Source: Streptomyces fumigatiscleroticus
GTDB taxonomy: Bacteria > Actinomycetota > Actinomycetes > Streptomycetales > Streptomycetaceae
DNA length: 64,000 bases
Assembly (NCBI RefSeq): GCF_014647975.1
Contig: NZ_BMQF01000003.1
Location: forward strand, 653,594 to 717,593
Reading direction: 5' to 3'
Shown here: positions 45,259 through 54,828 of the stretch, one piece after another
Layout of the letters: each line of letters starts with the position of its first letter
Position numbering within the stretch: the stretch's first letter is position 1
The notes under the pieces: generated by a model
Told to the model about the DNA's origin: nothing
What the model saw: the letters and a program-made list of their open reading frames with translations, nothing else
Database searches by the model: none
Program-made: the position numbers and the translations under genes

Positions 45259-45942
45259 CTACCGTTTCACCGCGCACAGCAGCCCGTCGCCCACCGGCAG
45301 CAGCGACGGCACCAGCTCCTGGCTCTCGCGCACCGCGCGCAGCAGCTCCCGCAGCCGCAGCACCTCCGTGGGCTGCGGCCCCGTCTCCACCGTCCGGCCG
45401 TTGGCGAAGGCGCCCTCGAACACCACCAGCCCCCCGGGACGCAGCAGGCGCAACGATTCAGCGAGATAGTCCAGGTACTCCAGCCGGTCGCCGTCGCAGA
45501 AGACGAGGTCGTAGCCGGCGTCCGCGAGCCGGGGCAGGACCTCCAGGGCGCGGCCGGGGATGAAGCGGGCCCGGTTGCTGGCGAAGCCGCAGGCGCGGAA
45601 GGCCTGGCGGGCGAACTGCTGGTGCTCGGGCTCCGGATCGACCGTGGTCAGGACCCCGTCGGGACGCATCCCGTGCAGCAGATGGATCCCGGAGACACCG
45701 CAGCCGGTCCCGATCTCCGCGACCGCCTTGGCGTCCACCGTGGCGGCGAGCAACCGCAGTGCCGCGCCGGTGCCGGGCGACACCGAGCGCAGTCCTGCCT
45801 CACGGGCCCGGTCGCGGGCCCAGAGCAGTGTGTCGTCCTCGGCGACATAGGCGTCGGCGAACGCCCAGCTCGTCTGCCGGTTGCCGGTAATGACCCTCTC
45901 CTGTCCCCATGGTTGCCTGGGCGTGACTGTATCCGTTGGCAC
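45259..45942 (-). CDS. SAM-dependent O-methyltransferase
   Basis: The protein is a Rossmann-fold O-methyltransferase (methyltransf_3 type) with SAM motif [13 protein letters not shown] and acidic residue in [10 protein letters not shown]; metal or SAM residues lie in LVFCDGDR. From GTG 45942 it is 227 residues, but no ribosome-binding site precedes that GTG. A GGACAGGAGAGGG lies just before an in-frame ATT at 45891, giving a 210-residue protein that begins at the family-conserved [13 protein letters not shown]. Corresponds to Rv1220c, beside the sigma factor gene. Confidence 0.88.
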   Translation of the reverse strand: MPTDTVTPRQPWGQERVITGNRQTSWAFADAYVAEDDTLLWARDRAREAGLRSVSPGTGAALRLLAATVDAKAVAEIGTGCGVSGIHLLHGMRPDGVLTTVDPEPEHQQFARQAFRACGFASNRARFIPGRALEVLPRLADAGYDLVFCDGDRLEYLDYLAESLRLLRPGGLVVFEGAFANGRTVETGPQPTEVLRLRELLRAVRESQELVPSLLPVGDGLLCAVKR

Positions 45943-45944
45943 CG

Positions 45945-45970
45945 GGAACCCGCAGATGGGACCGGTCGTT
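45945..45970 (+). promoter_or_regulatory. Candidate ECF-type promoter of the sigma factor gene
   Basis: GGAAC (45945-45949), 17 bases, then CGTT (45967-45970) match the general ECF pattern. It lies about 150 bases before the sigma factor ATG. A similar element (GGAAC with ACCGGTCGTA) precedes tatB, suggesting shared control by this sigma factor. Confidence 0.5.
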
Positions 45971-46119
45971 TACAGGGCAGAGGGAAGGGCCGGGGCTGCG
46001 ACGGGGGACGGTGGATGGACCAGGGCGCCGAGCAAGTGCTGACGCAGCCGTACGAGCCGTATCAGCGCGAATCAAATTCTCGTAAAACCGCTTATCCGGA
46101 GCTAACGGGCGAGGTGGCT

Positions 46120-46902
46120 ATGGTAGGGGCTCCACTGGACACCACCAGAGCCGACAGGGGAGGTGCGGCTGCGCCTGGGGATCGGGGAGGAGTGCTGCGG
46201 CGCTTTCTCGGGTCGGCGGGCAGGCCGAAATCCGTGACCGACACCGCTGCTGACCACAGCCACGCCGCCGGCGCCGCCGGCAATGCCCAGACCGCGACCT
46301 TCTCCACCGACGCGGACGGGCAGGCGTGGACTCCGCCCACCTGGGAGGAGATCGTCAGCACGCACAGCGGCCGGGTCTACCGGCTCGCCTACCGCCTCAC
46401 CGGCAACCAGCACGACGCCGAGGACCTCACCCAGGAGGTCTTCGTCCGCGTCTTCCGCTCCCTGTCGACCTACACGCCGGGCACGTTCGAGGGCTGGCTG
46501 CACCGCATCACCACCAACCTCTTCCTGGACATGGTCCGCCGCAAGCAGCGCATCCGCTTCGACGCGCTGGGCGAGGACGCGGCCGAGCGGCTGGCCAGCA
46601 AGGAGCCCACCCCGCAGCAGATCTTCAACGACGCGCACTTCGACGCGGACGTCCAGCAGGCCCTGGACACCCTCGCTCCCGAGTTCCGCGCCGCCGTCGT
46701 CCTGTGCGACATCGAAGGACTGTCGTACGAGGAGATCGCCGCGACCCTCGGCGTCAAGCTCGGCACGGTCCGGTCCCGGATCCACCGCGGCCGCTCCCAG
46801 CTGCGCAAGGCCCTCGCGCACCGCTCCCCGAAGGCCCGGGCCGAGCGCCGCTCCCTCGTGGCCCGCGTGCCCGCGCTGGGAGGAGGGGGCACGTCCGCGT
46901 GA
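46120..46902 (+). CDS. ECF sigma factor, SigE type (Rv1221-like)
   Basis: The 260-residue sigma-70 ECF factor has an N-terminal extension of about 75 residues, region 2 ([21 protein letters not shown]) and region 4 ([20 protein letters not shown]). The ATG 46120 follows GAGGTGG; an internal GTG about 30 codons later could give a shorter form, as in mycobacterial SigE. It is coupled to the anti-sigma gene. No symbol is given because sigE names a different gene in Streptomyces. Confidence 0.92.
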   Translation: MVGAPLDTTRADRGGAAAPGDRGGVLRRFLGSAGRPKSVTDTAADHSHAAGAAGNAQTATFSTDADGQAWTPPTWEEIVSTHSGRVYRLAYRLTGNQHDAEDLTQEVFVRVFRSLSTYTPGTFEGWLHRITTNLFLDMVRRKQRIRFDALGEDAAERLASKEPTPQQIFNDAHFDADVQQALDTLAPEFRAAVVLCDIEGLSYEEIAATLGVKLGTVRSRIHRGRSQLRKALAHRSPKARAERRSLVARVPALGGGGTSA

Positions 46903-47924
46903 GTGGGTCACGGCCGAAGTCCGAGGGACACCTCGCAGAGCAGCATCTGGGAGACCGACTCTCCGCCCTGGTGGACGGCGAGCTCGGTCATGACGCGCGC
47001 GAGCGCGTGCTGGCGCACGTGGCCACCTGCCCCAAGTGCAAGGCGGAGGTCGACGCGCAACGCCGGCTGAAGAACGTCTTCGCGGAGGCGGCCCCGCCGC
47101 CGCCCTCCGAGAGCTTCCTGGCCCGCCTCCAGGGGCTGCCCGGCGGAGCCGGCCCGGACGGCGGCGCACCGCCGTCCGGATCGGGGCCGTCCGGCGGACC
47201 GCTCGGACGGCTCGGATCCCCCGGGGCGTACGGCGTGAGGCGCGGCGAGCGGTTCACCTTCGACTACGTGCCCTCCCGGCCGCACGCCTCCGTGCTGCCG
47301 GCCGCCGCGAACCGGGGCTTCAGGATCCACGACGTCAGCCGCCAGGAGACCGACCGGTCGGCCTCGCGCGGACTGCGGTTCGCGTTCGCCGCCGCCGGTG
47401 CGGTGTCGCTGGCCGCGATCGCGCTGGCCGGTGTCACCACCGGCACACCGGACACCACCGCGGAGGCGCGCGGCACCTCCGGGACCGGCAGCAATGTGAC
47501 GCCGATGCGCACCCAGGGCGCGGGGGCCACGACGGCCCCCGAGACCCAGCGCCGCCGCTCGGCCGCCCCGCTGCTCGGTCAGGCACAGGGCGGCCGGCAG
47601 TCGCTCGGTGACAGCCCGGTGGCCCCGACCGAGGTGTCCGCGCCGCTGCTGCCCGGACTGCCGTCCCCCGCGGCGGGCCGGGACGAGGAGGCCGTGCACA
47701 CCCTGACCGCACCGGTGGTGGCGGGCGCCGCCGTCATGTCCCCGCTGATACGCCCGCTGGAGGCCACCCCGCCGCTCGCCCTGACCGCGTGGTCCTTGGT
47801 ACCCGAGGTCACGGCGCCCGGCATCGCGGCCGCCCCCGGCCTGCTCGCCGCACCCGTCCCCGGCACGGCACCGTCCCCCACCGTCTCTCCCTCCTCCCTC
47901 GCCTCGCCCCGCCAGACGCCCTGA
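46899..47924 (+). CDS. Zinc anti-sigma factor (RseA-like) with large C-terminal extension
   Basis: The 341-residue protein has an N-terminal zf-HC2/ZAS domain with HVATCPKC (HxxxCxxC), expected to bind zinc and the sigma factor. A hydrophobic segment at about 161-184 ([19 protein letters not shown]) gives a membrane anchor. The rest is Ala/Pro/Ser/Thr-rich and probably outside. GTGA overlap with the sigma gene. Confidence 0.9.
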   Translation: MSGSRPKSEGHLAEQHLGDRLSALVDGELGHDARERVLAHVATCPKCKAEVDAQRRLKNVFAEAAPPPPSESFLARLQGLPGGAGPDGGAPPSGSGPSGGPLGRLGSPGAYGVRRGERFTFDYVPSRPHASVLPAAANRGFRIHDVSRQETDRSASRGLRFAFAAAGAVSLAAIALAGVTTGTPDTTAEARGTSGTGSNVTPMRTQGAGATTAPETQRRRSAAPLLGQAQGGRQSLGDSPVAPTEVSAPLLPGLPSPAAGRDEEAVHTLTAPVVAGAAVMSPLIRPLEATPPLALTAWSLVPEVTAPGIAAAPGLLAAPVPGTAPSPTVSPSSLASPRQTP

Positions 47925-48055
47925 CCGGAATCTGCGCGCCGGCCCGCGAACCTGGTTGAATCCGGGGTGGCGCCCAGGACTGGCAGCCGGGCGCGGAGTC
48001 GACGATCTGCGGCCACCGCCGACGAGCCGTGCCGCGGCCCAGCTGTGGGGAGAGC

Positions 48056-49786
48056 ATGAACGAGGGGAAGCCCACGAAGGCGAAGTGGTGGAGCCGTCCT
48101 CGCCCGCAGGCCTCTTCGGGCCGGGGGGAGGAGAGCGTGCCCACGGCGCCGGGGGACACCGGTGCCGGCGGCGCGCGGGCGCACGAGAGCGACGACGGCG
48201 ACTTCGAGCTGGCCCGGCCCGTCGCGGTCCCCGCCGACGCCGGTGACGGGGACGGCGACGGAGGGGACCCCGACCCGGCGCCGGCCCGGCCCGCGGCGAC
48301 GCTCCGGGACGCCGACGAGGGCGACCACGAGGGCGACCACGAGGCCGACCACGAGGGCGACTACGAACTGGACCGGCCCGTGGCCGTCGCCGGGCGTCCC
48401 CGGCCGCTGCACGAGCCCGACCCCTACAACACCCCGCCCTACGGCCGGCCGGGCCCCTGGGCCCCCGCTCCGCCCGTACAGCACCCGTCGGCGACCCCGC
48501 CGCACGGCACCACCGCGCCCCCGCCCGCTCCGCCGGCCACCACGGCGCCCGCGGACCCCGCCACGGCCGCCCCGCCCGTCATCCCCTGGCAGCGCTACGA
48601 CCCCTGGGCCGTCGCCGCGGCGGCCGCACCCCTGCAACTGACCGGCGCGGCCCAGGACGGCACGGAGCGGCGGCGCAGACGGGCCAGGAGGACGATCGTG
48701 GGCGGCGCCGTGCTGCTCGCCGTGGTCTCCGGCGGCGTGGGCGGCGTCGTGGGGGCCGCCCTGGAGCGGAACGGCGGCGTCGGGGCGGTGGAGCTGCCGC
48801 AGGCCGGCGAGGAGGCCACCGGGCGGGCCCCGGACAGCGTGGCGGGCATCGCCTCCCGGGCGCTGCCCAGCGTGGTGACGCTGCATGTGAGCGGCGCCGG
48901 GGAGCAGGGCACGGGCACCGGCTTCGTGCTCGACACCCGCGGCCACATCCTCACCAACAACCACGTCGTGGAGCCGGCCGGCTCCTCCGGCGAGATCTCG
49001 GTGACCTTCAACGGCGGCCAGACGGCCCGGGCCGAGGTCGTCGGCCGGGACACCGGGTACGACCTGGCCGTGGTCAAGGTGAGCGGCGTGCGCGGCCTCA
49101 CCCCGCTGCCCCTCGGCAACTCCGACAACGTGCGGGTCGGCGACCCCGTCGTCGCCATCGGCGCACCCTTCGACCTGGAGGGCACCGTCACCTCCGGCAT
49201 CATCAGCGCCAAGGAGCGGCCCATCACGGCGGGCGGTGAGGAGGGCGACGGCAGCGACGTGTCCTACGTCGACGCCCTCCAGACCGACGCACCGATCAAC
49301 CCGGGCAACTCCGGCGGGCCGCTGCTGGACTCCCGGGCCCGCGCGATCGGCATCAACTCCGCCATCCGCTCCGCCGACGGCGGCTCCGAACCGGGCGGCG
49401 GGCAGGCCGGCTCGATAGGGCTCGGCTTCGCCATACCCATCAACCAGGGCAAGCGCGTCGCCGAGGAACTGATCAACACCGGCCGGGCCACCCACCCGGT
49501 CATCGGCATCACGCTCGACATGAACTACGCGGGCGACGGCGCCCGGGTCGGTGCCGCGGGCGGCGACGGCGGCACCCCGGTGACCCCGGGCGGCCCCGGC
49601 GACAAGGCGGGCATCGAGGCCGGCGACGTCGTCACCGAGATCGACGGGCGGCGCGTCCACTCCGGCGAGGAACTGATCGTCAAGACCCGCGCCCACCGCC
49701 CCGGCGACCGGCTGGAGCTGACCCTGGAACGCGACGGGGAGGAGAGAAAGGTCTCCCTGGTGCTCGGTTCCTCGGACGGGAACTGA
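48056..49786 (+). CDS. HtrA/DegP-like membrane serine protease
   Basis: The 576-residue protein has a disordered acidic/proline-rich cytoplasmic part (1-205), a membrane helix at about 219-240 (TIVGGAVLLAVVSGGVGGVVG), then a trypsin-like domain with His in ILTNNHVV, Asp in GYDLAVVK and Ser in NPGNSGGPLLD, and a C-terminal PDZ domain (AGIEAGDVVTEIDG). ATG 48056 with GGGGAGAG upstream. The place after an ECF sigma/anti-sigma pair and before tatB fits envelope protein quality control. Confidence 0.94.
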   Translation: MNEGKPTKAKWWSRPRPQASSGRGEESVPTAPGDTGAGGARAHESDDGDFELARPVAVPADAGDGDGDGGDPDPAPARPAATLRDADEGDHEGDHEADHEGDYELDRPVAVAGRPRPLHEPDPYNTPPYGRPGPWAPAPPVQHPSATPPHGTTAPPPAPPATTAPADPATAAPPVIPWQRYDPWAVAAAAAPLQLTGAAQDGTERRRRRARRTIVGGAVLLAVVSGGVGGVVGAALERNGGVGAVELPQAGEEATGRAPDSVAGIASRALPSVVTLHVSGAGEQGTGTGFVLDTRGHILTNNHVVEPAGSSGEISVTFNGGQTARAEVVGRDTGYDLAVVKVSGVRGLTPLPLGNSDNVRVGDPVVAIGAPFDLEGTVTSGIISAKERPITAGGEEGDGSDVSYVDALQTDAPINPGNSGGPLLDSRARAIGINSAIRSADGGSEPGGGQAGSIGLGFAIPINQGKRVAEELINTGRATHPVIGITLDMNYAGDGARVGAAGGDGGTPVTPGGPGDKAGIEAGDVVTEIDGRRVHSGEELIVKTRAHRPGDRLELTLERDGEERKVSLVLGSSDGN

Positions 49787-49879
49787 ATCACAGCAAACTC
49801 ACAGAACGGCCCCGCCCCACACGTCATCCACGCTGCCACAAGGCAAACAACCCGGAAAACCGCCCGTCCGGCCACACCC

Positions 49880-49906
49880 GGAACCCCCGGGACAGTACCG
49901 GTCGTA
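49880..49906 (+). promoter_or_regulatory. Candidate ECF-type promoter of tatB
   Basis: GGAAC (49880-49884), 18 bases, then CGTA (49903-49906), with ACCGGTCGT shared with the candidate promoter of the ECF sigma gene. It lies about 100 bases before the tatB start. Confidence 0.45.
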
Positions 49907-50001
49907 CCGGATGGCCGGGTACCGTGGATCCGGCCCGGACCACGGAAGACCCGCACCGACACCGAGGGCCGAGGATCCGAGGAGACCGCAAGGAGCTTCA
50001 G

Positions 50002-50442
50002 GTGTTCAATGACATAGGACCGCTCGAGCTGGTGACGCTCATCGTCCTCGCCGTGCTCGTCTTCGGTCCGGACAAGCTCCCGAAGGTCATCCAGGACGTG
50101 TCGCGCACGATCCGGAAGATCCGTGAGTTCTCGGAGAGCGCCAAGCAGGACATACGGCAGGAGCTCGGCCCGGAGTTCAAGGACTTCGAGTTCGAGGACC
50201 TCAACCCCAAGACGTTCATCCGCAAGCAGCTGGAGAACGACGACCTGGGGCTGAAGGAGATCCGCAACGGCTTCGACCTGAAGAAGGAGATGGCCGAGGT
50301 CACGGACGCGGTGCACGGCCGTGACACCGACTCCTCCGCGGCCGGCTCGGCGGGCTCGGCGGGCGGGCGGGTCGACATGACCAAGAAGCCGGAGAGCCCC
50401 GGCCGCGACGAGCGGCCGCCCTTCGACGCGGACGCCACCTGA
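50002..50442 (+). CDS. tatB: Twin-arginine translocase subunit TatB
   Basis: The 146-residue protein has an N-terminal membrane helix (FNDIGPLELVTLIVLAVLVF), then FGPDKLPK and an amphipathic helix, the Tat hallmark, with a longer charged C-tail than TatA. GTG 50002 is preceded by AAGGAG. TatB with TatC receives folded RR-signal proteins, such as the cluster 2 binding protein in this window. Confidence 0.93.
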   Translation: MFNDIGPLELVTLIVLAVLVFGPDKLPKVIQDVSRTIRKIREFSESAKQDIRQELGPEFKDFEFEDLNPKTFIRKQLENDDLGLKEIRNGFDLKKEMAEVTDAVHGRDTDSSAAGSAGSAGGRVDMTKKPESPGRDERPPFDADAT

Positions 50443-50690
50443 GCCCTCCGCTCGAGGTCTCCCGTGGCGAACGCGCAGGTCGTCGGCGTTGTCGTGCGTG
50501 AGGTGCGTCGTGGCCGCGCTGTGCCCCGTACGGCCTGAACCCGTCGCCCGGGAGACCCACGCGCCGGGAGCTTTCCCTGCTGCTCGAAGCGGTGTGGCTA
50601 TGCTGCCGAGTTGTTGTGCGGACCGGACGAGTACGCCCGAAGGGGGGCGGGCCGTTCCGATCCGACGAGAGCGAGGAGGCGTCCGGGCAC

Positions 50691-51359
50691 ATGGAGACGA
50701 CGAGTCGGGCAGTCGCGCAGGCGCCGGCCGCGGAGGGCGGACAGCAGGTCCCCTCCGCCCGGCGTACGGTCGACGGCTACCTGCGTGCGCCCTTCCCGTG
50801 GTACGGCCTCGACGAGGCCTACACGGGGCCGCGCTGGCTGATGCAGGTCGGCACGGCGGCCGACGGGGCCGTGGAGCACGGTTCGATCGGGCACGGTGAC
50901 GAGCCGTCGGTGCGCAGCGAGTTCACGGCCGGCGGCGAGGAGACCAAGGAGCGGTTCACGGTCGTCGTGACCGTCGCGGCCAACCCCGTACGGCGCAGCC
51001 CGGACGGCACGGGCCTGCTGGAGGCCACCTCGGTCTCCTCGGCGGCCTGGCTCGCGGGCGTGGGGCTGCTGTCCTTCACCTGGCCCGGCCACATGGACCA
51101 CTCCCTGCGCGACGACTGGCTGGAGCAGCAGACCGAGACGGCGTGGGTCCTCGCCGACGACCTGGACGGATCGGCCTGGTCGACGCTGACCCTGCCCGTG
51201 GACGGCGTGCCGACGCCCTTCCACTACCGGGAGTCCGAGTACGGCTGGGTCCTCGCCGGATCCACGCAGCGGGGCGTGCATCTGGGCGCGTACGGCAGGG
51301 GGATGAGCGCCTACGGCCTGGCCTTCTCCGTCGTCGAGGACGTCGCGGCGTACGCCTGA
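50691..51359 (+). CDS. Conserved hypothetical protein
   Basis: The 222-residue protein from ATG 50691 has no motif that I recognise. It contains FPWYGLDEAYTGPRWLMQVG, a variable middle and FHYRESEYGWVLAGSTQRGV near the end. No signal peptide or membrane helix; it is moderately acidic, so probably cytoplasmic. A GAGGAGG lies about 14 bases before the ATG. Confidence 0.75.
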   Translation: METTSRAVAQAPAAEGGQQVPSARRTVDGYLRAPFPWYGLDEAYTGPRWLMQVGTAADGAVEHGSIGHGDEPSVRSEFTAGGEETKERFTVVVTVAANPVRRSPDGTGLLEATSVSSAAWLAGVGLLSFTWPGHMDHSLRDDWLEQQTETAWVLADDLDGSAWSTLTLPVDGVPTPFHYRESEYGWVLAGSTQRGVHLGAYGRGMSAYGLAFSVVEDVAAYA

Positions 51360-51479
51360 GCGCTCCGCCGGAGCGCCGGAGGGCCGTGCGTCGTGCGCGG
51401 GCCCGTCCAGCGGGGGACCCCGTCGCGGCGGAGCCGTACATCGACGAGGCCCCGCAACCCCCGCGGGGCGCTGCCCCGC

Positions 51480-51516
51480 GCCGAGGGGGCGCCGCGCACC
51501 GCGGCGCCCCCTCGGC
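51480..51516. terminator. Bidirectional terminator between convergent genes
   Basis: A perfect 17-bp stem (51480-51496 with 51500-51516) with a 3-base loop sits 20 bases from the mrp stop. A second GC-rich 8-bp hairpin lies just upstream (about 51472-51479 with its right arm overlapping). It ends both the 50691 gene and mrp. Confidence 0.85.
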
Positions 51517-51535
51517 GCATGCCCTGCCGGAACTC

Positions 51536-52669
51536 CTAGAACTTGTTGCGCGGCGTGATGCCCAGCGACAGGCCCGCCAGGCCCCGCTGGCGCCCGCCCA
51601 GCTTGCCCGCGATCCCCCGCAGGGCGGAGCCCGCCGGGGAGTCGGGGTCGGTGAGGACCACCGGCCTGCCCTCGTCGCCGCCCTCGCGGAGGCGGACGTC
51701 GATCGGGATGGAGCCGAGCACCGGCACCGAGGCGCCGGTCGTGCGGGTCAGGCCGTCCGCGACCAGCTGGCCGCCGCCGGTGCCGAAGACGTCGACCATC
51801 TCGCCGCAGTGCGGGCAGGGCAGGCCGGACATGTTCTCGACCACGCCGACGATCTTCTGGTGGGTCTGCACGGCGATGGAGCCCGCCCGCTCGGCCACCT
51901 CGGCCGCCGCCTGCTGCGGGGTCGTCACGACCAGGATCTCGGCGTTCGGCACCAGCTGGGCCACCGAGATCGCGATGTCACCGGTGCCGGGCGGCAGGTC
52001 GAGCAGCAGCACGTCCAGGTCGCCCCAGTAGACGTCCGCCAGGAACTGCTGGAGCGCGCGGTGCAGCATCGGGCCGCGCCAGACGACCGGCGCGTTGCCC
52101 GGGGTGAACATGCCGATCGAGATGACCTTCACGCCGTTCGCGGACGGCGGCATGATCATGTTCTCGACCTGGGTGGGACGCCCGTCGGCGCCCAGCATGC
52201 GGGGCACGGAGTGACCGTAGATGTCGGCGTCCACGACACCGACCTTCAGGCCGTCCGCGGCCATCGCCGCCGCCAGGTTCACCGTCACCGAGGACTTGCC
52301 GACGCCGCCCTTGCCGGAGGCGACCGCGTACACCCGGGTCAGGCTGCCCGGCTTGGCGAAGGGCACCTCGCGCTCGGCCTGGCCGCCGCGCAGGGCGTTC
52401 GCCAGCTCCTTGCGCTGCTCGTCGCTCATGACGTCGAGTGCGACGTCGACGCGGGTGACCCCGTCCACGCGGGAGACCGCGTCGGTGACGCGCTGTGTGA
52501 TCGTCTCCCGCATCGGGCAGCCGGAGACCGTCAGGTACACGGTGACCGCGACCGCCCCGTCCGCACCGATCTCCACCGATTTGACCATCCCGAGTTCGGT
52601 GATGGGGCGGTTGATCTCGGGGTCGTTCACCGTCGCCAGCGCTTCGCGCACCGCGTCTTCCGTAGCCAT
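51536..52669 (-). CDS. mrp: Mrp/ApbC-family iron-sulfur cluster carrier ATPase
   Basis: The 377-residue protein has an N-terminal DUF59/MIP18 domain (1-100, with VSGCPMRE) and a P-loop domain with deviant Walker A SGKGGVGKSSV, then LLDLPPGTGD and a CPHC cluster motif. Mrp proteins load Fe-S clusters into targets. ATG 52669 chosen since the longer frame to 52780 adds a poor extension. Rv1229c position. Confidence 0.95.
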   Translation of the reverse strand: MATEDAVREALATVNDPEINRPITELGMVKSVEIGADGAVAVTVYLTVSGCPMRETITQRVTDAVSRVDGVTRVDVALDVMSDEQRKELANALRGGQAEREVPFAKPGSLTRVYAVASGKGGVGKSSVTVNLAAAMAADGLKVGVVDADIYGHSVPRMLGADGRPTQVENMIMPPSANGVKVISIGMFTPGNAPVVWRGPMLHRALQQFLADVYWGDLDVLLLDLPPGTGDIAISVAQLVPNAEILVVTTPQQAAAEVAERAGSIAVQTHQKIVGVVENMSGLPCPHCGEMVDVFGTGGGQLVADGLTRTTGASVPVLGSIPIDVRLREGGDEGRPVVLTDPDSPAGSALRGIAGKLGGRQRGLAGLSLGITPRNKF

Positions 52670-52712
52670 AGCCACGATGGTACGGCGCCGCACAGGGCCC
52701 GCGGTAAGCCCG

Positions 52713-53315
52713 TCAGCGGTCGTCTGCGTCACGTCCGGGTGGCCGTTCCGCCCCAAGGGCCGGGAAGGCACCGGGATCACGGTGATGACCGTTCTGCCGC
52801 TCCTCCAGCTCCTTGACGAGATCCTGGAGTTCGGAGCGGATCCAGTCGCGGGTGGCGACCTCGCCCAGACCGATGCGCAGGGCGGCGATCTCCCGGGTCA
52901 GGTACTCGGTGTCCGCGATCGACCGCTCGTTCTGCTTGCGGTCCTGCTCCAGATTGACCCGGTCGCGGTCGTCCTGCCGGTTCTGCGCCAGCAGGATCAG
53001 CGGGGCGGCGTAGGAGGCCTGCAACGACAGCATCAGCGTCAGGAAGATGAACGGGTACTCGTCGAAGCGCAGCCCGGCCGGCGCGGCCACGTTCCACAGC
53101 ACCCACAGGATGATCACGACGGTCATCCAGACGATGAACCGCCCGGTGCCCAGGAAGCGCGCGATGCGCTCCGACAGCCGCCCGAAGGCCTCCGGGTCCC
53201 ATTCGGGCAGCAGCCGGCGGCGCGGCGGGCGCGGCTGGTCGAGCCGGGCCCGGGGGCGGGTGGCCGCGGTGGCCCCGGCCGGCGTGCGCTCGCGGAGCGC
53301 GTCGCGCTCAGCCAT
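52713..53315 (-). CDS. DUF1003 membrane protein
   Basis: The 200-residue protein has two membrane helices (about 63-81 and 88-110) with the DUF1003 pattern FIFLTLMLSLQASYAAPLILLAQNR between helices and a coiled coil (RQDDRDRVNLEQDRKQNER). Its start overlaps the end of the CBS gene by 8 bases, so the two are co-translated. Confidence 0.9.
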   Translation of the reverse strand: MAERDALRERTPAGATAATRPRARLDQPRPPRRRLLPEWDPEAFGRLSERIARFLGTGRFIVWMTVVIILWVLWNVAAPAGLRFDEYPFIFLTLMLSLQASYAAPLILLAQNRQDDRDRVNLEQDRKQNERSIADTEYLTREIAALRIGLGEVATRDWIRSELQDLVKELEERQNGHHRDPGAFPALGAERPPGRDADDR

Positions 53316-54588
53316 GGGTCTCGCCCCCCTCCTCGAGGTGGAACTCCGTCTCCCGCCAGTCCGGGGGCAGCATGTGGTCCAGGACGTCGTCCACGGTGAC
53401 CGCGCCCAGCAGCGACCCGGCCTCGTCGACGACGGGCGCCGCCACCATGTCGTACGTGGCGAAGAACCCGGCGATCACCGGCAGCGCGGCGTCCGGGTCC
53501 AGCGGCTGGAGGTCGTCGTCGAGGATCGACCCGACGAGGGTGTACGGCGGGTCGCGCAGCATGCGCTGGAAGTGCACCGTGCCGAGGTACTTGCCGGTCG
53601 GGGTCTCGTCGGGCGGGCGGCAGACGTAGACCTGGGCGGCCAGCGCCGGGGACAGGTCGGGGTTGCGGACCCGGGCGAGGGCGTCGGCGACGGTCGCGTC
53701 CGGCCGCAGCACGATCGGCTCCGTGGTCATCAGACCGCCGGCCGTGCGGTCCTCGTAGGACATCAGGCGCCGCACGTCGGCCGCCTCGCCGGGCTGCATC
53801 AGGCTCAGCAGCCGCTCCTTGGTCTCCTCCGGCAGCTCGCCGAGCAGGTCGGCGGCGTCGTCGGGGTCCATGGCCTCCAGGACGTCGGCGGCGCGCTCCT
53901 CCGCCAGCTTGCCGAGGATCTCGATCTGGTCGTCCTCCGGCAGCTCCTCCAGCACATCGGCCAGCCGGTCGTCGTCCAGGGCGGCGGCGACCTCGGCGCG
54001 CCGCTTGGCGGACAGATGATGCAGGGTGTTGGCGAGGTCGGCGGGGCGCAGCTGCTCGAAGGTGGCGAGCAGGTTCTCGGCGCCCTGCCCGTGCTCCTCC
54101 AGGGAGAAGCCGGTGACGGCGGACCACTCGACGGTGAGCGTCTCCCCCTTGCTGCGCCGGAAGGCACCTCCCTTCCTCCCCTTCCGTACGAACACCCGGT
54201 CGATCTCCCACTCCCGGCGGGCCGGCAGCTGCTGCACCGACAGGTCCAGGACGGTGACCTCCTCGCCGGTCTCGGTGAGCGTGACGCGCCGGTCGAGCAG
54301 CTCGCCGAAGACCAGGCGCTCGGTGGGCCGCTGCTCGAAGCGCCGGACGTTGAGCACACCGGTGGTGAGGACCTGGCCGGTCTGGATGCCGGTCACCCGG
54401 GTCATGGGCAGGAAGATGCGGCGCCGGGTGGAGAGTTCGACGATCAGGCCCAGCAGCCGCGGCGGCTTGCGGCCGACGCGGAGCATGACGACCAGGTCGC
54501 GGACCCGTCCGACCTGGTCGCCCGTGGGGTCGAAGACGGCGACGCCGGAGAGGTGCGAGACGAAGATCCGGGGAACGCCCGCTGCCAT
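53308..54588 (-). CDS. MgtE N-domain/CBS protein without a membrane part
   Basis: The 426-residue protein has a PRC-barrel-like part (1-95), a DUF-like middle, an MgtE intracellular N-domain (about 170-285, with repeats like ADVLEELPEDD and ADLLGELPEE) and a CBS pair (about 295-410). The transmembrane channel of MgtE is absent, so it is probably a Mg2+/nucleotide-sensing regulator. ATG 54588 with AAGGAG upstream. Rv1232c type. Confidence 0.9.
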   Translation of the reverse strand: MAAGVPRIFVSHLSGVAVFDPTGDQVGRVRDLVVMLRVGRKPPRLLGLIVELSTRRRIFLPMTRVTGIQTGQVLTTGVLNVRRFEQRPTERLVFGELLDRRVTLTETGEEVTVLDLSVQQLPARREWEIDRVFVRKGRKGGAFRRSKGETLTVEWSAVTGFSLEEHGQGAENLLATFEQLRPADLANTLHHLSAKRRAEVAAALDDDRLADVLEELPEDDQIEILGKLAEERAADVLEAMDPDDAADLLGELPEETKERLLSLMQPGEAADVRRLMSYEDRTAGGLMTTEPIVLRPDATVADALARVRNPDLSPALAAQVYVCRPPDETPTGKYLGTVHFQRMLRDPPYTLVGSILDDDLQPLDPDAALPVIAGFFATYDMVAAPVVDEAGSLLGAVTVDDVLDHMLPPDWRETEFHLEEGGETHG

Positions 54589-54828
54589 GGCCACGGCTCC
54601 TTTTTCTGCCGAGTTCGTGCTGCGTGACTGCTCGCGCGGTGCGCGTGGGGTTCGTGCGCGCCCTGCGCTCCTTATCCGAATTGCCCGCCCAGTGGGGTTC
54701 AGGCTAGCCCGACCCGATCGGATACGCCCTGGTGAGCGGTGCGTCCGGACCGCCTCCGCCGAGCCCGCCCGCCCCGGGTACGCTGCGGTACGCCGTTCAG
54801 GTCCCCCGTCAGAGAGGCAGCCCCACCT

